The notes under the pieces: generated by a model
Databases searched by the model: none
The model's input: the letters and a program-made list of their open reading frames with translations, nothing else
What the model was told of the DNA's origin: nothing
Program-made: the position numbers and the translations under genes
Part shown: in pieces, positions 8,560 to 15,984 of the stretch
Numbering within the stretch: the stretch's first letter is position 1
Layout of the letters: the number at the start of each line of letters is the position of its first letter
From: an uncultured Collinsella sp.
GTDB taxonomy: Bacteria; Actinomycetota; Coriobacteriia; Coriobacteriales; Coriobacteriaceae
Assembly (NCBI GenBank): GCA_937925715.1
Contig: CALAMG010000002.1
Span: 67,190 to 131,189 of the forward strand
Length of the DNA: 64,000 bases
Direction: 5' to 3'

Positions 8560-9495
8560 CTAATTGACACGCCTTCCATTGTGACCGAAGGGCGTCTGGG
8601 CGTGAAGCGCAAACTTTGAGGGCGCATACCTTCCATCCATCATGCGCTCGATCAGACCCTCGAGCTCGAGCGAGCCCAAGAGCTTGAGCACGCCGACGGC
8701 ATCAAGCGAGACGAGCGCGGCAATGTCTTCGACCTTGAGCGGCGAGGCGATGAGCGCGTGCATCACGGCCTGCTGCGTGGGGTCAAGGTCGGCGATGCCG
8801 GGTGCATCGGGACGCGAGTAGCGCAGCGTGCCGTAGATGCGCGAGATGGCCATCTCGATTGATTCCTCGTCGATGATGCAGCAGGCGCCGTTCGCGATGA
8901 GATAGTTGGTCCCACGCGACTCGGGCGAAAGGATGGAGCCCGGCACTGCAAGTAGCTCTCGTCCCAAGTCCATAGCGGCCTCCGCCGTTGAGAACGTACC
9001 CGAGGGCATGCCCGCCTCGGAAACAAAGAGCGCCTGCGACAAGGCGGCGATCACGCGATTGCGTCGCGGAAAGGCGAACTTACGCGGTCCCATACCCCAC
9101 GGCGAAATCGAAACGACCGCGCCGCCCGTATCGAGTGTGCGCGTGATGAGGCCGGCGCTCGAGCGAGGATAGACAACATCGGCGCCGGTCCCCAGTACCA
9201 CGACGTGTTTGCCCCCGGCGTTGACCGCAGCCCAACCCGAGGCCTGGTCGCAGCCGACCGCACCGCCCGAGACCACCGTTACTCCCGCCTCGACCGCCAC
9301 CTTGGCCGCAAGTTCTGCCACGGCAAGACCATACGGCGAGGCCTTGCGCGCGCCGATAATGGAGAGCGCGGGCGTCGAAAGCACCTCGGGGTTGCCGCGC
9401 ACATAAAGCGTCTGAGGCACATCCGGGAGCTCCAAGACGGTCTTGGGATACAGCGCATCACCGGGGTGCAATTCGAAAATCTCCTCGCCCATCAT
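8560..9495 (-). CDS. dprA: DNA-processing protein DprA (DNA transformation loader)
   Basis: DprA binds incoming single-stranded DNA and loads RecA during natural transformation. The 311-residue protein has the Rossmann-like core with SIIGARKASPYG near residue 45, VVVLGTGADVVYP, FPRRNRVIAALS and the LAVPGS segment, then a C-terminal winged-helix region with LDPTQQAVMHAL. The usual N-terminal SAM domain is absent or very short. The common GxARGID motif reads GAVGCDQ, so the Arg is missing but the Asp is kept. The ATG at 9495 overlaps the comM stop as ATGA. Confidence 0.9.
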   Translation of the reverse strand: MMGEEIFELHPGDALYPKTVLELPDVPQTLYVRGNPEVLSTPALSIIGARKASPYGLAVAELAAKVAVEAGVTVVSGGAVGCDQASGWAAVNAGGKHVVVLGTGADVVYPRSSAGLITRTLDTGGAVVSISPWGMGPRKFAFPRRNRVIAALSQALFVSEAGMPSGTFSTAEAAMDLGRELLAVPGSILSPESRGTNYLIANGACCIIDEESIEMAISRIYGTLRYSRPDAPGIADLDPTQQAVMHALIASPLKVEDIAALVSLDAVGVLKLLGSLELEGLIERMMDGRYAPSKFALHAQTPFGHNGRRVN

Positions 9496-11015
9496 TGGTC
9501 CCTCCTTCCCTGGTACATCGCCGCCTCGAGCACATGATCCTGCGTCACCTGTTCGCTTTCGGCAACATCGGCGATCGTGCGTGCGATGCGTACCAGGCGC
9601 ACGATGCCGCGACCCGTGAGATGCGTGCGTCTCGACAGTCCGAGCACGCATTTCTCGGCGGCCTCATCAAGCCCAAAGGTCGAAACGACGCCGTCAATGG
9701 ACCGCGACCCATCTTCCTCGGCCTCGGTGTCCGCATCGTCCATACGGGATTCACGCCAGGCGCGAAAGGCGCGCCCACGTACGACATAATCGCGCAGCTC
9801 AGCCGATGACATACCCTCCGCGCCCTCAATGATCACCTGGGGATCGGGGCGGGTCACATCAATCATCATGTCGATACGATCAGCCAAAGGACCGCGCAAC
9901 TTGCCCCGGTAGCGCTCGACCATCGACGCGGAACAGCGACAGGGCACTTCGCGATCGCCCAAAAACCCGCAGGGGCAGGGATTGCTCGCAGCTAGCAGCT
10001 GAAAGCGCGACGGGAACGTAAAGGCCCCGTCAACGCGCACGATCCTTACGTACCCGCGCTCAATGGGCTGACGCAGCGTCTGCAGCACGCCGGTGGGAAA
10101 CTCGGCAAGCTCGTCCAAAAAGAGCACGCCACCATGAGCTAGGCTAATTTCGCCCGGATGCACCGGACGACCGCCGCCGATGAGTCCCGCGGTCGAAATG
10201 CTGTGATGGGGGCTTCGAAACGGCCGATGCCCCGCAAGCAGTCCATCGATGTTCTCGCCCAAGACCGAATGGATGCACAGTGCCTCTTGCTGATCCTCGA
10301 GAGAAAGCTCGGGCAAAATGCCCGTCATGCGCCGCGCAAGCATGGTCTTGCCCGAACCGGGCGAGCCGATCATGAGCAGGCCGAGCTCGCCGGCGGCCGC
10401 AAGCGCCATGCCACGTTTGGCGACCTCCTGCCCCAGCACGTCGGCATAATCGAGCTCGGGCTCAAAGGTCGCCTCGAGCACTTCAGAATCCAGGTAATGC
10501 CGTGCGGCATCCCCCATGCCATGGGCAAGCTGAGACAGGTGGTCGATAAACCCGCAGTCAACGCCCGCAAGCGGGACATGCTGATCGGACCTGCCGGCGA
10601 TAAAGGAAAGCCCCATATCGCGCGCCAACAGCTGAAACGCCACCTCGCCCTTGACGGGCAGCACCGTGCCGTCCAGACCAAGCTCACCTGCGATAAGGCA
10701 GCGATCGAGGTTGTCACGGGGAATCTGTCCATCGGCCGCCAGAACCGCGATGGCGATCGGCAGGTCAAAACCGCTGCCAGTTTTACGGATATCGCCGGGT
10801 GCCAGGTTGACGGTAATGCCAGAGCGCGGGATCTCGAAGCCGGCCGAGCGCATGGCGCACCGGATACGCCCGCGCGACTCCATCACCTCCATGCTCGGAA
10901 TGCCGAGCATCTGGATGCCCGGAACGCCACCGGCAAGCGAGACCTCGACGGTGACGGGAATTGCCTCGACGCCGCGGATGCAGGCCGCGTGTACGGCAAA
11001 CGTCTCGAACGCCAT
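9492..11015 (-). CDS. comM: YifB/ComM family Mg chelatase-like AAA+ ATPase
   Basis: ComM is a hexameric helicase that promotes branch migration when transformed DNA recombines. The 507 residues comprise an N-terminal Lon-protease-like fold (VEVSLAGGVPGIQMLGIP, PRSGITVNLAPGDIRKTG), a Walker A (GSPGSGKTML), a Walker B (GGVLFLDELAEF), and the cysteine-containing NPCPCGFLGD segment before the C-terminal lid. ATG at 11015 overlaps the yraN TGA by one base (TGATG). The tight comM-dprA overlap supports a joint role in DNA uptake or recombination. Confidence 0.93.
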   Translation of the reverse strand: MAFETFAVHAACIRGVEAIPVTVEVSLAGGVPGIQMLGIPSMEVMESRGRIRCAMRSAGFEIPRSGITVNLAPGDIRKTGSGFDLPIAIAVLAADGQIPRDNLDRCLIAGELGLDGTVLPVKGEVAFQLLARDMGLSFIAGRSDQHVPLAGVDCGFIDHLSQLAHGMGDAARHYLDSEVLEATFEPELDYADVLGQEVAKRGMALAAAGELGLLMIGSPGSGKTMLARRMTGILPELSLEDQQEALCIHSVLGENIDGLLAGHRPFRSPHHSISTAGLIGGGRPVHPGEISLAHGGVLFLDELAEFPTGVLQTLRQPIERGYVRIVRVDGAFTFPSRFQLLAASNPCPCGFLGDREVPCRCSASMVERYRGKLRGPLADRIDMMIDVTRPDPQVIIEGAEGMSSAELRDYVVRGRAFRAWRESRMDDADTEAEEDGSRSIDGVVSTFGLDEAAEKCVLGLSRRTHLTGRGIVRLVRIARTIADVAESEQVTQDHVLEAAMYQGRRDQ

Positions 11016-11500
11016 CACGACACCTGCCAATCGAACGCATTGTACTGGTGCTCGATCTCGGCGATATGCCCGCCGCGGATGGTGACGCCCACGGCATCGA
11101 AGCGAATCGATCTGAGCGGATAGTGCTCCATGAGATAGCAACTTGCGATACGGCGATACCGACGCTGCTTTTGGGCGTCCACGGCCTCCTCGGGAAAGAC
11201 CCGCGTGGTGCAATCCAGGGCAACGCGTCTCGTCTTGACCTCGGCCATCACCACGACATCGTCGAGCTCATCGAGCAGCACCAGATCGGCTTCGCCCTCA
11301 ATGCAACGATAGCCCTGCTCCAACAAGGTGTAACCACGCTCGTTAAAGTAATCGATGGTGATCAGCTCGCCCAGCATGCCGAGCTCGCGGGGACTGAGCC
11401 CCTTGATAAACTCGGGCGTAATCGCCCCGCAGTCGAGCTCGCCGTCTTCCCAGCGCTCCTTGAGTTGCTGCGTCTTGCTCTTTTTGCTTGCGGCACACAT
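11015..11500 (-). CDS. yraN: UPF0102 family protein YraN (predicted Holliday-junction-like nuclease fold)
   Basis: The 161-residue protein carries the UPF0102 pattern GELITIDYFNERGYTLLEQGYR, then EGEADLVLLDELDDVVVMAEVKTRR, which matches the D..E-x-K arrangement of restriction-endonuclease-like folds. About 45 charged N-terminal residues precede it. ATG at 11500 is chosen because AAAGGAGAA lies upstream; a longer frame has no support. The molecular function of the family is not established. Its neighbours rnhB and comM are the usual ones. Confidence 0.88.
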   Translation of the reverse strand: MCAASKKSKTQQLKERWEDGELDCGAITPEFIKGLSPRELGMLGELITIDYFNERGYTLLEQGYRCIEGEADLVLLDELDDVVVMAEVKTRRVALDCTTRVFPEEAVDAQKQRRYRRIASCYLMEHYPLRSIRFDAVGVTIRGGHIAEIEHQYNAFDWQVS

Positions 11501-11604
11501 GGGTTCTCCTTTCCCGCACACTGCATTGCCCCGATGATGAGGGCACCTTTCATGCGGGTAAGTACCGGAAGCAAACCAAAAGCTGACCAAATGCCGACAA
11601 GAAA

Positions 11605-11640
11605 CGGGCCGTACGCAACAATCACGTTGCACACGGCCCG
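11605..11640 (-). terminator. Probable terminator after rnhB
   Basis: An 8-bp G/C-rich outer stem (11605-11612 with 11633-11640) and an inner GCAAC/GTTGC stem. On the minus strand it is followed by TTTCTTG. It lies in the gap between rnhB and yraN; the T-run is short, so termination may be partial. Confidence 0.6.
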
Positions 11641-11689
11641 CTACCAGCAGGTTTATAAAACGCCAGAGATCCCTGTCTCCACAATTGGC

Positions 11690-12478
11690 CTAGAAAAGGC
11701 GCTCAGTCTGCAGAAAGTTTCCGCAAAAGCTCACGCGGTGCAGCGGACAAAGTCCATGTTTGCGAATCGCCTCTATGTGCTCGGGGCTTGCGTAGCCCTT
11801 CGACTCGGCAAAATGATACTCGGGGTACTCGGCGTCGTACTCGACCATCATCTCGTCACGCGTGACCTTGGCCATGATGGATGCCGCAGCGATGCAGGCG
11901 ATTTTGGCATCGCCCTTCACCACGTCGCGCTCGTTGGGAACGGCGCCCAAGGGGTTACCGTCCATAAGCACGCAATCGGGCTCGAGTCCCGTATCGGCCA
12001 CGGCGCCCGCGACGGCAGCGCGGATGGCGCGGGCCATGCCCATATAATCGATATCCGCGGGCGCGATATGGCAAAACCCAATCGCCGTCGCGACCTCGGC
12101 AATCTTCACCGAGAGCAGCTCGCGGCGCGCCGGCGTGAGCTTTTTGGAATCGTTGATGCCCCAGACGCGCGGTTCCATGGGAAGGCACACGGCGCACACC
12201 GTCAAAGGGCCGGCCACCGAGCCGCGACCTACCTCGTCGACGCCCACGACCACGCCATCCCCACCGAGCTCGTGCATTAGCTCGTACATGCCGTTGACGC
12301 GCTCGCGCTCGGCAAGTTCCTTGGCATGACGCTTAAGAGCACGCTCGCAAGCCTTGATCACTTGCTGGCGCGGATCCTCACGATAATGCTCCACGAGGGC
12401 GGGAATCTCCTCAAACGTGGCGCTCGCCAGCTCGCCGGCAACCTGCGATGCCGAAACCGAGCTCGTCATGTTGGCCAT
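11690..12478 (-). CDS. rnhB: Ribonuclease HII
   Basis: Cleaves RNA in RNA-DNA hybrids and removes single ribonucleotides from DNA. The catalytic core starts near residue 80 with VGVDEVGRGSVAGPL (the Asp-Glu pair), followed by DSKKLTP, LMDGNPL and KGDAKIACIAAASIMAKVTRD. The 262-residue length reflects an N-terminal extension of about 75 charged, probably helical residues, similar in size to that of Firmicutes RNase HII. ATG at 12478 follows AAGGAGG by seven bases. Confidence 0.95.
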   Translation of the reverse strand: MANMTSSVSASQVAGELASATFEEIPALVEHYREDPRQQVIKACERALKRHAKELAERERVNGMYELMHELGGDGVVVGVDEVGRGSVAGPLTVCAVCLPMEPRVWGINDSKKLTPARRELLSVKIAEVATAIGFCHIAPADIDYMGMARAIRAAVAGAVADTGLEPDCVLMDGNPLGAVPNERDVVKGDAKIACIAAASIMAKVTRDEMMVEYDAEYPEYHFAESKGYASPEHIEAIRKHGLCPLHRVSFCGNFLQTERLF

Positions 12479-12506
12479 ATCGGGGCCTCCTTGCATGCAA
12501 ATCAGA

Positions 12507-12537
12507 TAAAAAGAAGGGCCACCCGAAGGTGACCCTT
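12507..12537 (-). terminator. Intrinsic terminator after rplS
   Basis: A 10-bp stem (12514-12523 with 12528-12537, one G-T wobble) closed by a TTCG tetraloop and followed on the minus strand by CTTTTT. It lies 35 bases past the rplS stop and just before the rnhB ribosome site. Confidence 0.93.
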
Positions 12538-12571
12538 TTGTCCAAACGAGTGGACAGACGCTGCGATCTTC

Positions 12572-12913
12572 TTAGCGCTTCTCGGGGATGCGAGCAGCCT
12601 TGCCCACCTTGTCGCGGAGGTAGTACAGCTTGGCGCGACGGACGCGACCATGACGGACGACCTCGAGCTTGGCGATCTTGGGGCTGTGAAGCGGGAAGGT
12701 ACGCTCAACACCGACACCGAAGGAAATCTTGCGGACGGTGAAGGTCTCACGGGCACCGGCGCCGGCCATGCGGATGACGTCACCCTGGAAAACCTGGATG
12801 CGCTCGCGGTCGCCTTCCTTAATGCGGTAGTGGACCTTGACGTTGTCGGCAACGCGGACCTGCGGGATGTCCTCGCGGATCTGCTGACGCTCGATTGCGC
12901 GGATGTAATCCAT
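12572..12913 (-). CDS. rplS: 50S ribosomal protein L19
   Basis: Located at the subunit interface of the large ribosomal subunit. The 113-residue protein has the L19 motifs VRVADNVKVHYRIKEGDRERIQVFQGDVI, ETFTVRKISFGVGVERTFPLHSP and the C-terminal RRAKLYYLRD. ATG at 12913 (MDYIRA) follows AAGGA at the right distance; an in-frame TTG two codons earlier is less likely. It is a single-gene unit with its own promoter and terminator, whereas rplS often follows trmD directly. Confidence 0.97.
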   Translation of the reverse strand: MDYIRAIERQQIREDIPQVRVADNVKVHYRIKEGDRERIQVFQGDVIRMAGAGARETFTVRKISFGVGVERTFPLHSPKIAKLEVVRHGRVRRAKLYYLRDKVGKAARIPEKR

Positions 12914-12982
12914 GTGCAATTCCTTACTCTTCTAGAGGTGCCGTACCACCTTGGCCGGCACGTAGTTGAACAAACGTATTCG

Positions 12983-13010
12983 AGTATACACGCCACGACC
13001 TTGGCTGCAA
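12983..13010 (-). promoter_or_regulatory. Promoter of rplS
   Basis: On the minus strand, TTGCAG (-35), a 16-base spacer and TATACT (-10), about 70 bases before the rplS start. Confidence 0.7.
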
Positions 13011-13061
13011 GAACTATTTTGCCCGTGCGCAAAAAGACAAAAACACGCACTCTCTCTGCAC

Positions 13062-15869
13062 TTATGCGCCGTCCACAGCATCAGTCGTCGGCGTCGTCAC
13101 GGTCGTTCCGGGCGCGATATAGCCGTATTCGAGCAGCACCGAAAGCGCATGCTGCTTCCAGGTGGCAAGCTCTTCATCAGTATAGTTGTCATGGGCCCAT
13201 TCGTTCATCGCGTCCTCGGCGTCTTGGGGCACCAGGTCCTGGCTGTCCGCCATCAAGTACAGGATGCCTAAGATGTCGAAGTCCTGCTTGGTCATCTCTT
13301 TCTTGTTTGATGTGCTGATGAGGCCGTGATCGATGCCGTAGCGGCAGATATCGGTCAAAACGGTAACGAGGCCCGTAGGAATCGGCGAAGCATCCTTCGT
13401 GGCGGCGGGCGCGGTGTCGTCAGTCACTGCAGTGGCATCGTCGCTCGCCGGAGCAGACTCGGCCGCGTTCACACCGGAAGCTGCCTGCTCTCCCTGGGCG
13501 GGAGCTGTGCTATCCGTCGTTGCCGAAGCATCCCCCGAAGAAACGGACGTAACGCTCACCGACGTCTCGACCACGGTCGTCATCGGGTCGACCGGTGCGG
13601 GTGCGGCGATGACCTCGGCCCAATCGGAATACACGCCGTCAATAAAGGCGCGAACATGGAAGGTGCCCGGTTGCGAGATGCTCATCGTGCCGTCCGTCGC
13701 GACCGAAATGCCCTTGCTCTCGAGCTCTTGGGCCTCCCAGCTGCAGACCCTATCGACTTCCTTACCCGTCGTGTCATAGACCGTAGCTGTCAGGCCTTCG
13801 ATGCCGTTAAGGTTCTCCTCGACGCCGACGACGGTCTGTGCCGAGCCCTCGAGTTTGATGCTGCCGTTAAACGGCTCGGGCGCCACGTCGCTTACCTTAT
13901 ATTTATAGGCCGCGGCATCGATCTCGTCATTGGTCGAGACATGCCCGTTCACGTCCACATAGGTGTCCTCGGGGATAAAGTACTTTACGTAGGCGGTACC
14001 GGCCTTCTTGCCTACCACGACTTGTTCGTGGGTGACAGGGTCGGTCTGGATCTCGATGACGTCGGACTTGCACTCCTTGCCCTTTTTATCGACCACGCGC
14101 CAGTCGCCCGACGACTTCACAAAGCCGTAGTAGTCAACATCGTCCTCGTCCCTTGCGCGCACGCGATAGGAAGAGATGGGGTCTTCCCCTCCCACCGTAA
14201 GCCTTCGGGTCTTATCGGTCTGCAGCGACACGAGAATCTTGGAGATGGGCTTAATGGGCTGCGGCGTGCCCAACTGCGTATCGACCGTCACCGACTCAAA
14301 CGACAGATTGGAACCCGTAATGGACATGGGATAGGTCGCGGCCATGTCATTGAGCACGTTGCACGTGCGCGGGGCGCCACCGTTGCGCGAAGGCACCTCG
14401 CGATCGGCCAGGACCGAATTCCAATCGATGGCGCGCACCATGTGGTTGTTGGTGCGATGCGACCAGCTCGTGACGTTTCCGGCGGTGGTATCGTAGCCGT
14501 CGTCGCCACGATGGGCGATTGAGCGCAGGAACAGGTTCTGCACGCCGTCGTTCGACTGATCGCCAAAGGTGGTGTAGAACGAGCGCTGGTCATAACCGGC
14601 GGTATGGAACTCCTGCACGGCGGCGTTGTCGTCGTAGCACTCGCCGTTCATGTTAAAGATAATCACGTCGAACGTCACGCCCACCGGCTGGTCATAGTCC
14701 TCGGACAGCGTCGTGGTAGAACTCGTCTGCTTGCTATTGACCTGCGTGTGCGCCGGGATCGTCATATTGACGGTAACCGACTGATTGTCCGTCGTGGTGA
14801 TCGACTGTTCCTCGGTCTTGCTCGCCTCCCACAACTGGGACATCGTGGTTTCGGCCGAAAACGAAGTCTCGATCTCCTCGCTCGCTGTTGCGGGCACGCC
14901 CAGCGACTCCTTGAGGCTCACCGATGCGCCCCACGAGCCGCCTTTGGAATACGATGCGGATTCAGAAGTGCTCGTGCCGACCGTCTCCTCGGTACCGCGG
15001 GCGAGCGTGATGCTCTGCGAGGCGTCCTCATAGCCGACGTTAAGTGCCGAGGTAACGAGCTCCTGCTCAGTCTTAGAATCGACAAAGGAATAGCCCGGCG
15101 CGTCCTCGGGCGCACAGTTAAGCTTGTTCACGCTGTTGAGCTGCTGAACTCTAAAGTTATAGAACGCGATGCCAAAGCCATTGAAATCGTACTGATAGGT
15201 GCCGCCGAGCTTGTCGACACAAGCAATGGTGGCATAGATGACGTCCTGCTCAGTCGTGTCTTTCGACAGTCCGTCGAGCGGCACGTTTTTACGGAAATCG
15301 GAGCCCTTCAGCTTGTGACCGATACAGCCGGCGATATCGTCGGTCAAGCGCTCGTAGACCGCATTGAGGCTTTTTGCAGATGTCAGACCACTCTGCTTCG
15401 ATTTGTCGGCACCATCGGAATGCTCACCGTTGCCGCCCGAAAGCGCATCATAGAGATAGATGTAGTGACCCTTGCCGAAGTCCTTCTCAAAGCCCTTGCC
15501 GGCGTGGTCCCAGTACAAAAAGTCACCGGAGTCGTCGCCTCCGCCATAGCCAAGGATGTTATAGGCTAGCGACGCCCAGTTGGGCAGGACCTTTCTGACG
15601 GCGGCCGTATAGAACGAGACGTTGTCGTACATCGAGGTACGGCCCTCGAGCTTGCCGTCATCGATATCTACAAACGTGCAGTCGCGATCGTTGACCGTAA
15701 TGGTGAGCGGGTTGACCACGTCACCATAGAGCTCGTCGCGCGAATCATCCTGAAGGGCAAAACCGGCTGTCGGCATCCCGCAAAGCGCCGTGACCGCAAC
15801 GACCACCCAGCACAGGGCCATCCGTACTCCCCGACGCGCTCGTTGCAAATACCTGGTGAGGTTTTTCAT
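13062..15869 (-). CDS. Secreted protein with aerolysin/ETX-MTX2-like pore-forming region and Ig-like domains
   Basis: A 935-residue exported protein. Residues 1-40 are a signal peptide: basic start, hydrophobic stretch at 17-32, AFA-like cleavage region near 36-39. Residues about 45-260 are an unrecognised N-terminal domain. Residues about 284-402 have the Ser/Thr-rich alternating pattern of aerolysin-type pore formers, with ETSFSAETTMSQLW, then a Thr-rich strand, then VNMTIPAHTQV, which parallels the W...TVPAxSK region of aerolysin and the VPPH of the ETX/MTX2 family. Residues about 540-630 and 670-755 look like bacterial Ig-like domains (KKAGTAYVKY; QPGTFHVRAFIDG). A Ser/Thr/Ala linker (760-830) leads to a helical C-terminal domain (832-917). 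No LPxTG or membrane anchor is seen. ATG at 15869 has GGAGG upstream. The pore-former call is from pattern, not alignment; the target is unknown. Confidence 0.7.
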   Translation of the reverse strand: MKNLTRYLQRARRGVRMALCWVVVAVTALCGMPTAGFALQDDSRDELYGDVVNPLTITVNDRDCTFVDIDDGKLEGRTSMYDNVSFYTAAVRKVLPNWASLAYNILGYGGGDDSGDFLYWDHAGKGFEKDFGKGHYIYLYDALSGGNGEHSDGADKSKQSGLTSAKSLNAVYERLTDDIAGCIGHKLKGSDFRKNVPLDGLSKDTTEQDVIYATIACVDKLGGTYQYDFNGFGIAFYNFRVQQLNSVNKLNCAPEDAPGYSFVDSKTEQELVTSALNVGYEDASQSITLARGTEETVGTSTSESASYSKGGSWGASVSLKESLGVPATASEEIETSFSAETTMSQLWEASKTEEQSITTTDNQSVTVNMTIPAHTQVNSKQTSSTTTLSEDYDQPVGVTFDVIIFNMNGECYDDNAAVQEFHTAGYDQRSFYTTFGDQSNDGVQNLFLRSIAHRGDDGYDTTAGNVTSWSHRTNNHMVRAIDWNSVLADREVPSRNGGAPRTCNVLNDMAATYPMSITGSNLSFESVTVDTQLGTPQPIKPISKILVSLQTDKTRRLTVGGEDPISSYRVRARDEDDVDYYGFVKSSGDWRVVDKKGKECKSDVIEIQTDPVTHEQVVVGKKAGTAYVKYFIPEDTYVDVNGHVSTNDEIDAAAYKYKVSDVAPEPFNGSIKLEGSAQTVVGVEENLNGIEGLTATVYDTTGKEVDRVCSWEAQELESKGISVATDGTMSISQPGTFHVRAFIDGVYSDWAEVIAAPAPVDPMTTVVETSVSVTSVSSGDASATTDSTAPAQGEQAASGVNAAESAPASDDATAVTDDTAPAATKDASPIPTGLVTVLTDICRYGIDHGLISTSNKKEMTKQDFDILGILYLMADSQDLVPQDAEDAMNEWAHDNYTDEELATWKQHALSVLLEYGYIAPGTTVTTPTTDAVDGA

Positions 15870-15984
15870 CGCAGTCCTCCCGTCAGTTGCCAATGTATTG
15901 AACAAACGTAAAACGCCGCCGCGTCCACAAGGGGCGCGACGGCGCGAAGGGGAACCTAAAAGGCGCAAATGGAACGCGACTCCG

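Noticed and set aside
12966..12978. A 13-base match (TTGAACAAACGTA) also present at 15898-15910, upstream of rplS and of the secreted-protein gene
   Set aside because: Repeats of 13 bases are expected by chance several times in 64 kb, and the flanks do not match.
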